A stretch of DNA of 64,000 nucleotides from Wenzhouxiangella limi (lineage in GTDB: Bacteria > Pseudomonadota > Gammaproteobacteria > Xanthomonadales > Wenzhouxiangellaceae), in NCBI RefSeq assembly GCF_010499265.1, contig NZ_JAAGSC010000040.1:62001-126000 (forward strand). The letters are read 5' to 3'. A program made the position numbers and the translations under genes. This document shows, piece by piece, positions 54,795-63,521 of the stretch. Numbering within the stretch: the first letter of the stretch is position 1; every line of letters starts with the position of its first letter. Under the pieces are notes generated by a model. The model ran no database searches. It saw only the letters and a list, made by a program, of their open reading frames with translations, and was not told the origin of the DNA.

Positions 54795-55581
54795 GCGCCT
54801 GAAGAATGGCCTGGGTCTGCTGCGCTCGCTGTTGATCTACCGGCGTCCGGGTCGGCAGCGCGCCTTGAGGAGGTTTTACCGGGTCTTTGTCCAGCCCGGT
54901 GACCGGGTGTTCGATGTGGGCGCGCACCTGGGCGACCGAACGACGGCTTTCGCCGCCCTGGGCGCGCGCGTGCTGGCGCTGGAGCCCCAGCCTCGCCTGT
55001 TTGCCTGGCTGCAGCGCCTGGTCGGGCGGCACGAGGCGGTGACCTGTTTGCCGCTCGCCGTCGGCTCTGAGCCCGGCACCCTGGAGCTGGCCACCAGCCG
55101 GACCAACCCAACCGTGGCCAGCCTGTCGCCGCAGTGGCGCGCGCGCGTGGTCCAGGCGCAGCCGGGCTTTGCCGGCGTGAACTGGGATAGCCGGCTACGC
55201 GTCGAGGTCACCACCCTGGATCACCTGATCGCGCATTACGGCGAACCGGTCTTTTGCAAGATCGACGTCGAGGGCTTCGAGCCGGAGGTGCTGGCCGGCC
55301 TGTCGCGCCCCTTGGCCGCGCTGTCGGTGGAGTTCGTGGCGGGCGCGTTGGACCAGGCCCTGGCCTGCGTGGAACGGCTCGAGCAGCTCGGCGCTTATCG
55401 CTACCAGGTCGTTGAGGGCGAGCGCCGGGAGTTTTTCCTGGCCGAGTGGATGGATGCCGAAGCCATACGAGCCTGGCTCGAAGCCGGCGCCGGGGGCCTG
55501 GCCTCCGGCGACCTATACGCACGAAGGTCGGTTAACGGGGGCGATGGCGGTGCCAAGAACCACGCCCATCGTTTAGTGTAG
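54787..55581 (+). CDS. FkbM-family methyltransferase
   Basis: A 264-residue SAM-dependent O-methyltransferase starting with GTG 54787, preceded by a GGGAGG site, and overlapping opgH by 8 bp. It has VFDVGAHLGDRTTAFAALGA as SAM motif I, LALEPQPRLFAWL, and the FkbM signature VFCKIDVEGFEPEVLAGL. The enzyme would methylate a hydroxyl of a sugar or lipid-linked precursor; which one is not shown. Its coupling to opgH suggests either glucan decoration or membership of the biosynthetic block that begins with the next gene, 28 bp downstream. Confidence 0.88.
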   Translation: MSERLKNGLGLLRSLLIYRRPGRQRALRRFYRVFVQPGDRVFDVGAHLGDRTTAFAALGARVLALEPQPRLFAWLQRLVGRHEAVTCLPLAVGSEPGTLELATSRTNPTVASLSPQWRARVVQAQPGFAGVNWDSRLRVEVTTLDHLIAHYGEPVFCKIDVEGFEPEVLAGLSRPLAALSVEFVAGALDQALACVERLEQLGAYRYQVVEGERREFFLAEWMDAEAIRAWLEAGAGGLASGDLYARRSVNGGDGGAKNHAHRLV

Positions 55582-55609
55582 AAGAACATTGCTTGAAGGC
55601 GGGCCCCTG

Positions 55610-56395
55610 ATGATCCATCGCTGGCAACATCTGACTTCCCCGGAGCTGGCCGAGCTCGCCGGAGCCGATGCGCTGGCGGTGATGGTCCTGGGGGCAATCG
55701 AGCAGCATGGCCCGCACCTGCCGCTGTCGACCGACCTGGACATCGCCACCGGCCTGCTGGAGCGGGCGCTGGCGCAGCTCGATGACAACATCGATGCCTT
55801 TGTGCTGCCCTCCCTGGCGCTCGGGGCCAGCGATGAGCATGCCGGTTTTGTCGGCACGCTGTCGCTGTCGGCCGGCCAGATGAGCCGCCAGCTCGAGCGC
55901 ATCGGCGCGGCCGTGGCCGCCGCCGGCGTTCGCCGCCTGGTGCTGGTCAACGGGCACGGCGGCAACATCGGCTGGCTGGGGCCGGCGGCGCTGGAGCTGC
56001 GGCGGCGATACGAGCTGCTGGTGGTCAAGGCCAGCTACATGGCCTTCCGCGCTCCCGAGCATCTGCTCGGTGCTGCGGAACTGCGCCTGGGGTTGCACGG
56101 CGGACAGGCCGAGACCGCCATGATGATGCACCTGCACCGCGAGCGGGTGCGGACCGAGAAACTTGAGTCTTTCGCTTCCTGTGCCTCGGATCGCCCGTCT
56201 GATGCCGCGCTGGGCCCGGAAGCCGACGCCGCCTGGGCCTGGCTGGCCGAGGATCTCAACCCGGCCGGCGTTGTCGGCGATGCAGCGGCCGCCACCCCGG
56301 AGCTGGGGCGCCGGCTGGTCGACTTTTACGCCGCCAGGCTGGCTCAGGTGATGCGCGAGGCTGTCGCCACCGGCCTTGGCAGCTGGCGCGGTTGA
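55610..56395 (+). CDS. Creatininase/ArfB-family amidohydrolase
   Basis: A 261-residue metal-dependent hydrolase (ATG 55610; an in-frame TTG lies seven codons upstream). The metal-binding hallmark is GAIEQHGPHLPLSTDLDIA with Glu31, His33 and Asp42, followed by GHGGN in LVNGHGGNIGWLGPA and HGGQAETAMMMHL. The family includes creatininase, ArfB (which deformylates the formamidopyrimidine made from GTP in archaeal flavin and F420 synthesis) and MftE. Being followed by ribA and a RibD-type reductase argues for an ArfB-like reaction here; that is inference. Confidence 0.87.
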   Translation: MIHRWQHLTSPELAELAGADALAVMVLGAIEQHGPHLPLSTDLDIATGLLERALAQLDDNIDAFVLPSLALGASDEHAGFVGTLSLSAGQMSRQLERIGAAVAAAGVRRLVLVNGHGGNIGWLGPAALELRRRYELLVVKASYMAFRAPEHLLGAAELRLGLHGGQAETAMMMHLHRERVRTEKLESFASCASDRPSDAALGPEADAAWAWLAEDLNPAGVVGDAAAATPELGRRLVDFYAARLAQVMREAVATGLGSWRG

Positions 56396-56440
56396 CGCTC
56401 GATTGCTCGCGTTCGGCGAGCTTTGGCTGAGACGGCGCGT

Positions 56441-57595
56441 CTACTTGGCCGCGTCCAGGACCTCTTCCAGCAGGTGTCCGGAGCGGCTGGCCTTGGCGGT
56501 CAGGTAGCGGCGATTCTCGTCGGTGACCTGGCCATAGAGCTTTTCGCGGCCGGCGACCTCGATACCGCCCTGGGCCAGTGCCCGCAGCTTGGAGGGATTG
56601 TTGGTCAGCAGTCGAACTTTCCGGATGTTCAGGGCTGCGAGCATGTCGACGGCGACGCAGTAATGACGCTCGTCCTCGCCAAATCCCAGGATCTGGTCGG
56701 CGTCGACCGTATCGTGGCCCTGATCCTGCAGCGTGTAGGCGCGCAGCTTGTTGGCCAGTCCGATGCCGCGGCCCTCCTGGGCCAGGTAGAGCAGCACGCC
56801 GCCACCCATTTCCTCGATTGTGCGCACGCCCGAGCGCAGCTGCTCGCCGCAGTCGCAGCGCAGACTGCCGAACAGGTCGCCGGTCAGGCAAGCCGAGTGC
56901 ATTCGCACGGGTACCGCGTCGGGCCACTGTTCGGGGTGCCCGATGACCACGGCGACGTGTTCGCGCAGGCCGTCCGGTTCCCGAAAAAGCACGAAGCGCG
57001 ATTCGGCCACGTCGTTCAGCGGCACACGCGCCTCGCTGACGCGCTTGAGCAGACCTGCGGCCAGTTCGAAGCAGTGTTCGGCAGCGCGCGCCGGCACCGT
57101 CAGCAGCTCGCCCCGATCGATCTGGGTCTGAATCGCCCGGCGCTGCCGGTCGTTGAGGCGCACCGTCAGCGCCGCCGGGATCAGCAGGGCGCGGCGCATC
57201 AGGGCGAGCGCGGCGCGCTCGGTCACCGTGGCCGGCTGCGGCTCGGCGAACAGCTCGCGGTCCAGCGGCGCATCCGCGCAGGCGGCCTGCAGCACGATGC
57301 CGGCGCTGACCGCCGACGCGGTCGGGCGCAACGGCAGGCTGGCGGCTTCGGCGCGGGTGTTTACGCCCAGGCTGCGAAGGCGGTGGCGGGTGATCACCAG
57401 ACGTGCCGAACGGTGGCCGGAAAAGCCGGCGAGTTCCTCATCCGGCAGCCCTTCGACTGGCTGCACCAGCACGCTGGGGGCGCGCGCCGTTTCAGATCCG
57501 GTATCGTCGTCGATGACCACGGCGACGCCGCGACGAAGATCGAAGATGGCCCGTTCGGTCTGATGCATGTGGATCGGATCGTTCTTTGGAGACAT
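56441..57595 (-). CDS. ribA: GTP cyclohydrolase II with degenerate RibB-like N-terminal domain
   Basis: Opens the imidazole ring of GTP to a diaminopyrimidine. The 384-residue protein has a C-terminal cyclohydrolase II domain (about 195-384): zinc Cys in SACLTGDLFGSLRCDCGEQL, LYLAQEGRGIGLANKLRAY, DTVDADQILGFGEDERHY and LLTNNPSK. The first 190 residues align in pattern with 3,4-dihydroxybutanone-phosphate synthase (AIFDLRRGVAVVIDDD), but the catalytic DRENEGD is replaced by TGSETAR, so that half should be inactive. SACLTGD also replaces the usual SECLTGD. It may serve the adjacent cluster rather than bulk riboflavin synthesis. Divergent from the next gene by 40 bp. Confidence 0.88.
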   Translation of the reverse strand: MSPKNDPIHMHQTERAIFDLRRGVAVVIDDDTGSETARAPSVLVQPVEGLPDEELAGFSGHRSARLVITRHRLRSLGVNTRAEAASLPLRPTASAVSAGIVLQAACADAPLDRELFAEPQPATVTERAALALMRRALLIPAALTVRLNDRQRRAIQTQIDRGELLTVPARAAEHCFELAAGLLKRVSEARVPLNDVAESRFVLFREPDGLREHVAVVIGHPEQWPDAVPVRMHSACLTGDLFGSLRCDCGEQLRSGVRTIEEMGGGVLLYLAQEGRGIGLANKLRAYTLQDQGHDTVDADQILGFGEDERHYCVAVDMLAALNIRKVRLLTNNPSKLRALAQGGIEVAGREKLYGQVTDENRRYLTAKASRSGHLLEEVLDAAK

Positions 57596-57635
57596 ATTTA
57601 CGGTAGTGTGACAGCCGCGGTCGAATTGTGAATTC

Positions 57636-58472
57636 ATGATGGCATATTCATCGGCATGGGGCCTGCTGCTGGGGCTGCGCGGGCTGGACTGGTCGGCGCT
57701 GAAAGTCCACCGCAGCGAGATCCTGGGTTCCGATATTGAAATCGCTGCCGGGGGCGAGTGGCGCGTCGACCGCCCTTTGCCTGGCCATGAGGCCGCCCTG
57801 CTCGACGTGTTGCTGCCGCTGGTGACCCGTCCCGGCGACCTTGTCATCGGCCAGCTCGGGCAGAGCCTGGACGGCCGCATCGCCACCGAAAGCGGGGATT
57901 CCTGGTACATCAACGGCGAGATCGCGCGGACTCACCTGCATCGTCTGCGCGCCCTGGTCGATGCAGTGCTGGTCGGTGCGGGCACGGCGGCCGAGGACCG
58001 GCCGAATTTAACCGTGCGTCACGTCGATGGCCCCGATCCGGTGGCGGTGATTCTCGACCCGCGCGGGCGGGTTGATCCCGTCGGGCCGCTGTTTGATCGC
58101 GCTGCAGGCCAGCCCCCGGTGGTGCATCTGGTCGGGCCGGATACCGATCTGCCGGCCGCGCCCTTCGGCGTCGAGCGCCAGGTCGTGGCCTGCGGCAAGG
58201 ACGGCCAGGTAGCGCCCCAGGCGGTCATCCGGGCGCTGGCCGAGCGCGGACTGCGCCGGGTGCTGATCGAGGGCGGCGGGGTCACGGTCTCGCGCTTTGT
58301 CCACGCCGACGCGTTGCACCACCTGCATTTGCTGATTGCGCCACTGATCATCGGCTCGGGACGACCCGGGCTGGTGCTGCCGCCCATCGAGCGCCTGAGC
58401 GCGGCGCGCCGCCCGCCCATGCGCAGTTTTCCGCTGGGCGATGAGCTACTGGTCGACGTGCGCCTGGCCTGA
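57636..58472 (+). CDS. RibD C-terminal-type reductase, stand-alone
   Basis: A 278-residue DHFR-fold NADPH reductase. From residue 70 it follows RibD reductase closely: IGQLGQSLDGRIATESGDSW, HRLRALVDAVLVGAGTAAED, PNLTVR and VLIEGGGVTVSRFV. There is no deaminase domain with its zinc HAE/CxxC motifs; the first 70 residues are unrelated to it. In flavin synthesis this domain reduces the ribosyl side chain of a pyrimidine to ribityl. Shares a 40-bp divergent gap with ribA, which must hold both promoters or parts of them. Its end overlaps the convergent membrane protein gene by 27 bp. Confidence 0.88.
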   Translation: MMAYSSAWGLLLGLRGLDWSALKVHRSEILGSDIEIAAGGEWRVDRPLPGHEAALLDVLLPLVTRPGDLVIGQLGQSLDGRIATESGDSWYINGEIARTHLHRLRALVDAVLVGAGTAAEDRPNLTVRHVDGPDPVAVILDPRGRVDPVGPLFDRAAGQPPVVHLVGPDTDLPAAPFGVERQVVACGKDGQVAPQAVIRALAERGLRRVLIEGGGVTVSRFVHADALHHLHLLIAPLIIGSGRPGLVLPPIERLSAARRPPMRSFPLGDELLVDVRLA

Positions 58473-59357
58473 CGACGGGGCCAGCAGCACCAGCACGCCG
58501 GGCAGGCTGGCCAGCAGAACCAGCACACCGTAGGTAATCGAGACAGCCACGCCCTGCTCGGGCGGCAGGCCGCTGATCAGCCAGACCGCACCGGCCGCGC
58601 CCTCGCGCAAGCCCCAGCCGGCCACGGACACCGGGACCAGCATCGCCAGCAGCGCCGGCAGCGCCATCATCATCAGCTGCACCAGCGGCAGTTCAACGCC
58701 AATGCCGCGGGCGCCGGCAGCAAAAACCAGCAGGTAGCTGACGACAATAGCGATCGAACTGGCCAGCTGCACCGGCCAGGCCCGGCGGGCCAGCAGGGCC
58801 CGGCGCAGGTCGGGGCCGATCTGCGCGATCCAGCCGGCCCGATCCCGCAGTCGCCGCGCCACCAGGGCGCCGAATACGCCGATCAACGCCAGGCCCAGAC
58901 CGGCCGTCAGCAGCGCCGGCGCGAAGCCTTCGCGCCAGGGCGGGTAAAGCGTGACCACCAGCGCGGCCAGTGCCACGACCACCAGCTGGCCGGAGGCGCG
59001 TTCCAGGATGACAGCGCGCCAGGCCACGCCGGTCTGGCCTGAGCGGCGGGCGTGGCGCTGCGCGCGCCAGGCATCGCCAACCACGCCGCCGGGCAGAACC
59101 TGGTTGATGAACCCGGCCAGGTAGTAGTCGGCCAGCGCCCGGCCCGGCGCCAGATCCAGCCCCAGCCGATGCGCGGTGAAGCGCCAGCGCCAGGCCGACA
59201 GCGCCGTCTGGGCCAGGCTGACCAGCAGGGCAAAGATGAGCCAGCCGGGATCCAGGGCCCCGACCTCGGCGGCGATCCGGGCCGGATCCAGCCACAGCGC
59301 CAGCCCGGCCAGCAGGACCAGGCTGATCAGCCAGCGCGCGCCCGGGCCCAGCTTCAC
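58446..59357 (-). CDS. UPF0104/LPG-synthase-transmembrane-region family protein
   Basis: A 303-residue polytopic membrane protein with about eight helices (WLISLVLLAGLALWLDP, LIFALLVSLAQTALSAWRW, VVVALAALVVTLYPPW, LLTAGLGLALIGVFGALVA, ASSIAIVVSYLLVFAAG, TYGVLVLLASLPGVLVLLA). Motifs NQVLPGGVVGDAWR and WGLREGAAG are those of the family that contains the flippase half of MprF and archaeal AglD. The GTG start overlaps the methyltransferase stop (GTGA). A role moving a lipid-linked intermediate across the inner membrane is inferred from family and context. Confidence 0.87.
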   Translation of the reverse strand: MKLGPGARWLISLVLLAGLALWLDPARIAAEVGALDPGWLIFALLVSLAQTALSAWRWRFTAHRLGLDLAPGRALADYYLAGFINQVLPGGVVGDAWRAQRHARRSGQTGVAWRAVILERASGQLVVVALAALVVTLYPPWREGFAPALLTAGLGLALIGVFGALVARRLRDRAGWIAQIGPDLRRALLARRAWPVQLASSIAIVVSYLLVFAAGARGIGVELPLVQLMMMALPALLAMLVPVSVAGWGLREGAAGAVWLISGLPPEQGVAVSITYGVLVLLASLPGVLVLLAPSSGQAHVDQ

Positions 59358-60202
59358 GAGGTCGGCAGGGCCAGCAGGTCGACGTGGCCGACGCGCAGAC
59401 CGAGCTCGCCGGCGACCAGCGCGCCGGACCTGCGCTCGTGCCATTGCTCGATTCGCTTGGCTTCCTGCGCTGCCTGCTCAACGGCCGCATCGCGCCAGCC
59501 CTGCAGCAGCGGCGGGCCCAGGCGCAAGGTGAGCGCATCACCTGCGGCGAGTAGCCAGTCGCTGGGCCGGGTATCGACGTCGAAGCGATGGTCAGCAAAG
59601 ACCCGGGGCAGGACCCGGGCCGCCGCCGGACCCAGCGCGGCGCCCAACCCCTTGTCGCTGCACTGATGCCGGTTGAACTGCTGCCTGACGAATCGATCGT
59701 CTGGATCGCTGATGCTGCGCTGCCGGATGTCCAGAAAACACCAGTCGCCGGTCACGCTCAGGGCCAGCAGCGCGCCACACCGGTGCTTGCGGCAAGCTTG
59801 CGCCAGGCGCGTCAGCCAGTCCTCGGACACCAGGTCGAACAAGGCCGAAGCGGTGACCAGGTCGTGCTCGGCGAGAAATGCCAGATCGCTGTCGGCCAGG
59901 TCGGTGTGGCGGGTCTCGATGTCCAGTCCAGGCGCGGGCGGGCGCGCTGCGCTGCGGTCCTGGAGCCAGTCGAGCAGGGCCGGATCGCGATCGACCATCA
60001 GCCAGCGCTGCCGGCCCGACAGCCGGGGTGCGAGCCAGCGCAGGTTGTTGCCGTGGCCGCAGCCCAGGTCGACGATGCGCAGGGTGGGGCGGTCGCTGAG
60101 CGCATGCTCAAGTTTCTCGGCCAGCGCCGCGCTGCGCGCGGCGTGGTCGGCTGGCTCGCGCAGGCTCAGCCAGTCGGCGGCGAAGGTCTCCTGCGCGCTC
60201 AT
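59354..60202 (-). CDS. Class I SAM-dependent methyltransferase
   Basis: A 282-residue soluble protein starting at the ATG of [12 protein letters not shown], which overlaps the glycosyltransferase stop by 4 bp. The SAM site is IVDLGCGHGNNLRWLAPRL, with the acidic LMVDRDPALLDWL and the motif IV region EHDLVTASALFDLVSEDW. The C-terminal half contains FVRQQFNRHQCSDKGLG, which I do not recognise from well-studied methyltransferases. It is tightly embedded in the five-gene minus-strand run from the dehydrogenase to the UPF0104 gene, so it should modify the same molecule. Confidence 0.85.
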   Translation of the reverse strand: MSAQETFAADWLSLREPADHAARSAALAEKLEHALSDRPTLRIVDLGCGHGNNLRWLAPRLSGRQRWLMVDRDPALLDWLQDRSAARPPAPGLDIETRHTDLADSDLAFLAEHDLVTASALFDLVSEDWLTRLAQACRKHRCGALLALSVTGDWCFLDIRQRSISDPDDRFVRQQFNRHQCSDKGLGAALGPAAARVLPRVFADHRFDVDTRPSDWLLAAGDALTLRLGPPLLQGWRDAAVEQAAQEAKRIEQWHERRSGALVAGELGLRVGHVDLLALPTS

Positions 60203-61269
60203 GCCGATGTCAGCGCCTCGGCCAGTCGGCGAGCGCTGCCGGTCCAGCCTGGAAGCTGGTCGCGGCGCTCGATGGCCGCTTCGGTGCATCGCCGGCGCAG
60301 GCTCTCGTCGCTCAGCCAGCGCGCTAGCGCCCGGGCCAGCGCATCGGCGTCGCCGGGCGGCACCCGCAGTCCGGTGTCCTCGGGCACGGTGTCGGCCAGC
60401 GCGCCGCCGCTGGTGGCGATGACGGGCAGGCCGCGGGCGAGGGCCTCGGTGACGACCATGCCGTAGCCCTCGTAGTGCGACGGCAGCACGCAGACCGAAG
60501 CCCAGCGGTAGTCGCCCTCCAGCTCGGCGGCGTCGCGCTCGCCGCTCACTTCCACCCGCCCGTCCAGGCCCAGCCGCGCGATCTGCTCGCGCACGGCAGC
60601 GGCAAAGTCTGGCGCGCGCGCATCCGAGCCGCTCAGGCGGCAGCGCCAGGGCAGGTGGCGCAAGCTGTCCAGCGCAGCGACCAGAAGGTCCTGGCCCTTG
60701 CGCGGGGTCAGGCTGGCGACGCACAGCAGGGTTTCGGTTTCCGGCTCGCGGCCCGTTTGCCTGCGCGCCAGGGCAGCCGGCGCCAGCTGGGCGCGCTCGA
60801 CCCCGGGTTCGATCACGATCGCTTGCTTTTGCGTCAGGCCCAGGGCCTGCAGGCGTCGGGCGGTGAACGCGCTGGTGACGACGATCGCATCGCACAAGGC
60901 CAGGGCCTGGCGCTCCGAGCTCAGCAGGCGCTCGCGCTGGGCATCGTTCAGCCCGGTCTCGTCGGCCAGCGGATGGTGGACCAGGCCGACCAGCTTCAGT
61001 CTGTCGGCCTGGGTGGCAACGGCCTCGGGCACCGCGCCCAGGGCGAGGCCGTCGATCATCACCCGCGACTGCTCGGGCAGCGCGGCAAGGGACTCGGCCA
61101 TGCTGGCCCGGGCGGCGGTATCGGCCAGCGGAAAACGGCCGCTCAGCCCGGTCACCGTCACCGTCCAGCCGAGGGCGCGCAGTTGTTCAACGATGCGGGC
61201 GTCGAACAGGTAGCCGCCGGTGCGCTGGCCGGGATCGCCCGGCACAATCAAGTGCAGGGCCTCGCTCAA
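60199..61269 (-). CDS. GT4-family glycosyltransferase
   Basis: A 356-residue GT-B-fold enzyme. The N-terminal domain has [18 protein letters not shown] and [10 protein letters not shown]; the C-terminal Rossmann domain shows [17 protein letters not shown] and the donor-binding [19 protein letters not shown], with the E-x(7)-E retaining GT4 motif (EGYGMVVTE). Nucleotide-sugar donor and acceptor are unknown. It overlaps the neighbouring genes by 4 bp on each side (ATGA), so translation is coupled. Confidence 0.9.
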   Translation of the reverse strand: MSEALHLIVPGDPGQRTGGYLFDARIVEQLRALGWTVTVTGLSGRFPLADTAARASMAESLAALPEQSRVMIDGLALGAVPEAVATQADRLKLVGLVHHPLADETGLNDAQRERLLSSERQALALCDAIVVTSAFTARRLQALGLTQKQAIVIEPGVERAQLAPAALARRQTGREPETETLLCVASLTPRKGQDLLVAALDSLRHLPWRCRLSGSDARAPDFAAAVREQIARLGLDGRVEVSGERDAAELEGDYRWASVCVLPSHYEGYGMVVTEALARGLPVIATSGGALADTVPEDTGLRVPPGDADALARALARWLSDESLRRRCTEAAIERRDQLPGWTGSARRLAEALTSA

Positions 61270-61664
61270 AGCGCTCCCTCGTAGCTGGCCCAGGCCAGGT
61301 GCGATTCCTTGAGGCTGACTTTCAGTCCGCTCAGTCCCTCGGCGGCCGGCCCCAGCCGACCTGCGCGCACGGCCTCGGCCAGACGGTCGAAGACCACCCG
61401 GGCCATGAACTCGGTGGTGGTGTTGCGGCCGCGAAAAGCCTCGATCTCGTCGAGGTTGCGGTAGTTGAAGTCGGCCAGGATTTCGCCCAGCACTTTTCCG
61501 GCCAGGCCGATGTCGACGATCAGGTCATCCTCATCGAGCTCGGAGCGGCGAAAGCTGGCGGCGACCACGTAGGTCGCCCCGTGCATCTTCTGCGCCGGCC
61601 CAAAGATCTCGCCGCGGAAGCTGTGGGCGATCATGAAATGGTCGCGAACGGTCAATTCGTACAT
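61266..61664 (-). CDS. 6-pyruvoyl-tetrahydropterin synthase/QueD homologue lacking catalytic residues
   Basis: A 132-residue T-fold protein. Aligned by eye with E. coli QueD it keeps the fold landmarks ([37 protein letters not shown], and the pterin-anchoring Glu in [10 protein letters not shown]). The catalytic Cys four residues before the HGH motif is Ala24, HGHxY has become HGATY so the third zinc His is lost, and the Asp-His dyad of LDHxYLND is Asn-Tyr in FNYRNLDE. It probably still binds a pterin or pyrimidine but not by QueD chemistry. Overlaps the glycosyltransferase by 4 bp and lies 25 bp after the dehydrogenase end. Confidence 0.87.
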   Translation of the reverse strand: MYELTVRDHFMIAHSFRGEIFGPAQKMHGATYVVAASFRRSELDEDDLIVDIGLAGKVLGEILADFNYRNLDEIEAFRGRNTTTEFMARVVFDRLAEAVRAGRLGPAAEGLSGLKVSLKESHLAWASYEGAL

Positions 61665-61689
61665 GGGTGTTTCTCCGATTGCGGGATGT

Positions 61690-62664
61690 TCAGGAATAGA
61701 CGATGCGATGGCACAGCACCTCGCCGCTGCCTTCGGCCAGGCGCGGCATCAGCTGCGGCAACTCGTCGAAGCGGCTCTGGCCGCTGATCAGGGTATCCAG
61801 GCGCGGATCGTCGAGCAGGGCCAGGGCCAGGGCCAGGCGGCGGCGGTGGTCCCAGCGTGGGCGGCGCGCCGGCGGCAGCTGGCCGACCTGGCTGGAGCGC
61901 AGGGTCAGGCGGCGGGCGTGGAAGGCCTCGCCGAACGGGGCGCTGGGTTGTGCGGTGCCGTACCAGCTCGCTTCGACCACGCAGGCCTCGGTGCCGGCGC
62001 AGCCCAGCGCGGTTGCCAGTCCGGCTTCACTGGCGCTGGTGTGGATGACCACGTCCTGATCTTCAGGCGCCTGCGCGGGTTGGGCAAAGTGCGCGCCCAG
62101 CAGGTCGGCCAGCGCCGCGCGTTCGGGCTGGAGATCGACCAGCGTGACGCGGGTGCCGGGAATCCGGGCGGCCAGCCAGGCGACCAGGCAGCCGACCACG
62201 CCGCCGCCGATGACGCCGACCCGGTCGCCCGGTCCAACGCCGGCATCCCAGACCACATTGAGCGCCGTTTCGGCGTTGGCGGCCAGGACGGCGCGCTCCG
62301 GCGGGACCTCATCGGGCAGCGGCAGGACGGCGCTGGCCGGGACCACGTAGCGGTCCTGGTGCGGAAACAGGCAAAACACCGGCTGGCCCTGCAGCTGTGC
62401 GGGCCCGTGTTCGACTCGGCCGACGCTGGCGTAGCCGTACTTGACCGGGCCGGGGAAGTCGCCTTCCTGGAACGGGGCGCGCATGGCCGCATACTGACTC
62501 GGCGGCACCTGGCCCTGGAAGACCAGGGCCTCGGTGCCGCGGCTGATGCCGCTGCACAAGGCGCGCACGCGCACCTCGCTGGCGTCAGGCTCGATCAGTT
62601 CCTGCTCGAAGATTTCGCCCTGGCCGGGCTCGCGGACCCAGAAGGCCCTCGCGGTGAGCGTCAT
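61690..62664 (-). CDS. MDR-family (zinc-type alcohol dehydrogenase-like) oxidoreductase
   Basis: A 324-residue medium-chain dehydrogenase, start at the ATG of [10 protein letters not shown]. The N-terminal GroES-like domain contains [17 protein letters not shown]; the Rossmann part has [19 protein letters not shown] and [13 protein letters not shown]. Typical catalytic-zinc ligands are only partly recognisable (the CSGISRGTE form lacks the usual G-H-E motif, although HQDRYV is present), and the structural-zinc Cys cluster is absent, so it may be zinc-independent, as in bacteriochlorophyllide- or quinone-reductase-like members. First gene of the five-gene minus-strand run. Confidence 0.85.
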   Translation of the reverse strand: MTLTARAFWVREPGQGEIFEQELIEPDASEVRVRALCSGISRGTEALVFQGQVPPSQYAAMRAPFQEGDFPGPVKYGYASVGRVEHGPAQLQGQPVFCLFPHQDRYVVPASAVLPLPDEVPPERAVLAANAETALNVVWDAGVGPGDRVGVIGGGVVGCLVAWLAARIPGTRVTLVDLQPERAALADLLGAHFAQPAQAPEDQDVVIHTSASEAGLATALGCAGTEACVVEASWYGTAQPSAPFGEAFHARRLTLRSSQVGQLPPARRPRWDHRRRLALALALLDDPRLDTLISGQSRFDELPQLMPRLAEGSGEVLCHRIVYS

Positions 62665-62762
62665 GAACTTAGGCTTCCCAGAGTTGTTGGCGTCATGGTC
62701 GAGGATACGCGGTGAGGCCGACGTTGACGGAAATTTACGCGCCGGATGGCATTGTGAAGATA

Positions 62763-63512
62763 ATGTCCACGATGACGCATACAAGCTGCGATTCTGAGAA
62801 TCGGCCAGCGCGCGCGGGCGGCGGCGTCTGGCTGCTGCCGATCACGGTGCCCGCCCTGGGGCTGGCCGCACTGGCGCTGGTCGGCGCGGATCCGCACACC
62901 CTGCTGAGCGCCGTCGCACTGGCTGCGTTGCTTGCGGCTGCGATTCGTCATCTGGCCAGCCGCAGCGGCGCGCGTCTGGGCCGCGCCAGCCAGGTGACGC
63001 TGGCCCGCGCCGGACTGGTCGCCGTGCTGGCCGCGGCGCTGTTCGAACCTGCGCTGTACCGTGAGCAGGGCTGGACCATCGCCGGTCTGGCCCTGCTGGT
63101 CCTGGCGCTGGACGGCGTCGACGGCTGGCTGGCGCGGCGCTTCGACGAGTGCAGCGAGTTCGGTGCGCGCTTCGACATGGAGGTCGATGCCGGCTTGATC
63201 ATGGTGCTGTGCCTGGGCGCGATGGCCGCCGACCTGGCCGGTCCCTGGGTCCTGCTGATCGGCCTGATGCGCTACGGATTCTTGCTGGCGGCCAGCGTCT
63301 GGCCGTGGTTGAGCGCCCCGCTGCCGGGGAGTTTCCGGCGCAAGCTGGTGTGCGTGTGGCAGGTCAGCGCGCTGGTGCTGGTCATAACGCCGCTGGTCGG
63401 TTCGCCCACGGCCAGTATTTTGCTGCTCTCGGCGCTGGTCGGACTGGTGCTGTCCTTTGGCCTCGATGTCGCCTGGCTTAAGCGGCACCAGGCCTCCCCT
63501 TTAGCCACCTGA
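62763..63512 (+). CDS. CDP-alcohol phosphatidyltransferase
   Basis: A 249-residue integral membrane enzyme (ATG 62763; ATG 62772 also possible) that joins a CDP-linked lipid to an alcohol with loss of CMP. The full family motif D-G-x2-A-R-x8-G-x3-D-x3-D is present in DGVDGWLARRFDECSEFGAR followed by FDMEVD. Six hydrophobic helices surround it. The acceptor alcohol cannot be read from sequence; phosphatidylglycerol-phosphate and phosphatidylserine synthases are normally encoded elsewhere, so this copy is probably specialised. Divergent from the dehydrogenase by about 100 bp and 9 bp before yceI. Confidence 0.88.
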   Translation: MSTMTHTSCDSENRPARAGGGVWLLPITVPALGLAALALVGADPHTLLSAVALAALLAAAIRHLASRSGARLGRASQVTLARAGLVAVLAAALFEPALYREQGWTIAGLALLVLALDGVDGWLARRFDECSEFGARFDMEVDAGLIMVLCLGAMAADLAGPWVLLIGLMRYGFLLAASVWPWLSAPLPGSFRRKLVCVWQVSALVLVITPLVGSPTASILLLSALVGLVLSFGLDVAWLKRHQASPLAT

Positions 63513-63521
63513 GGAATCATC

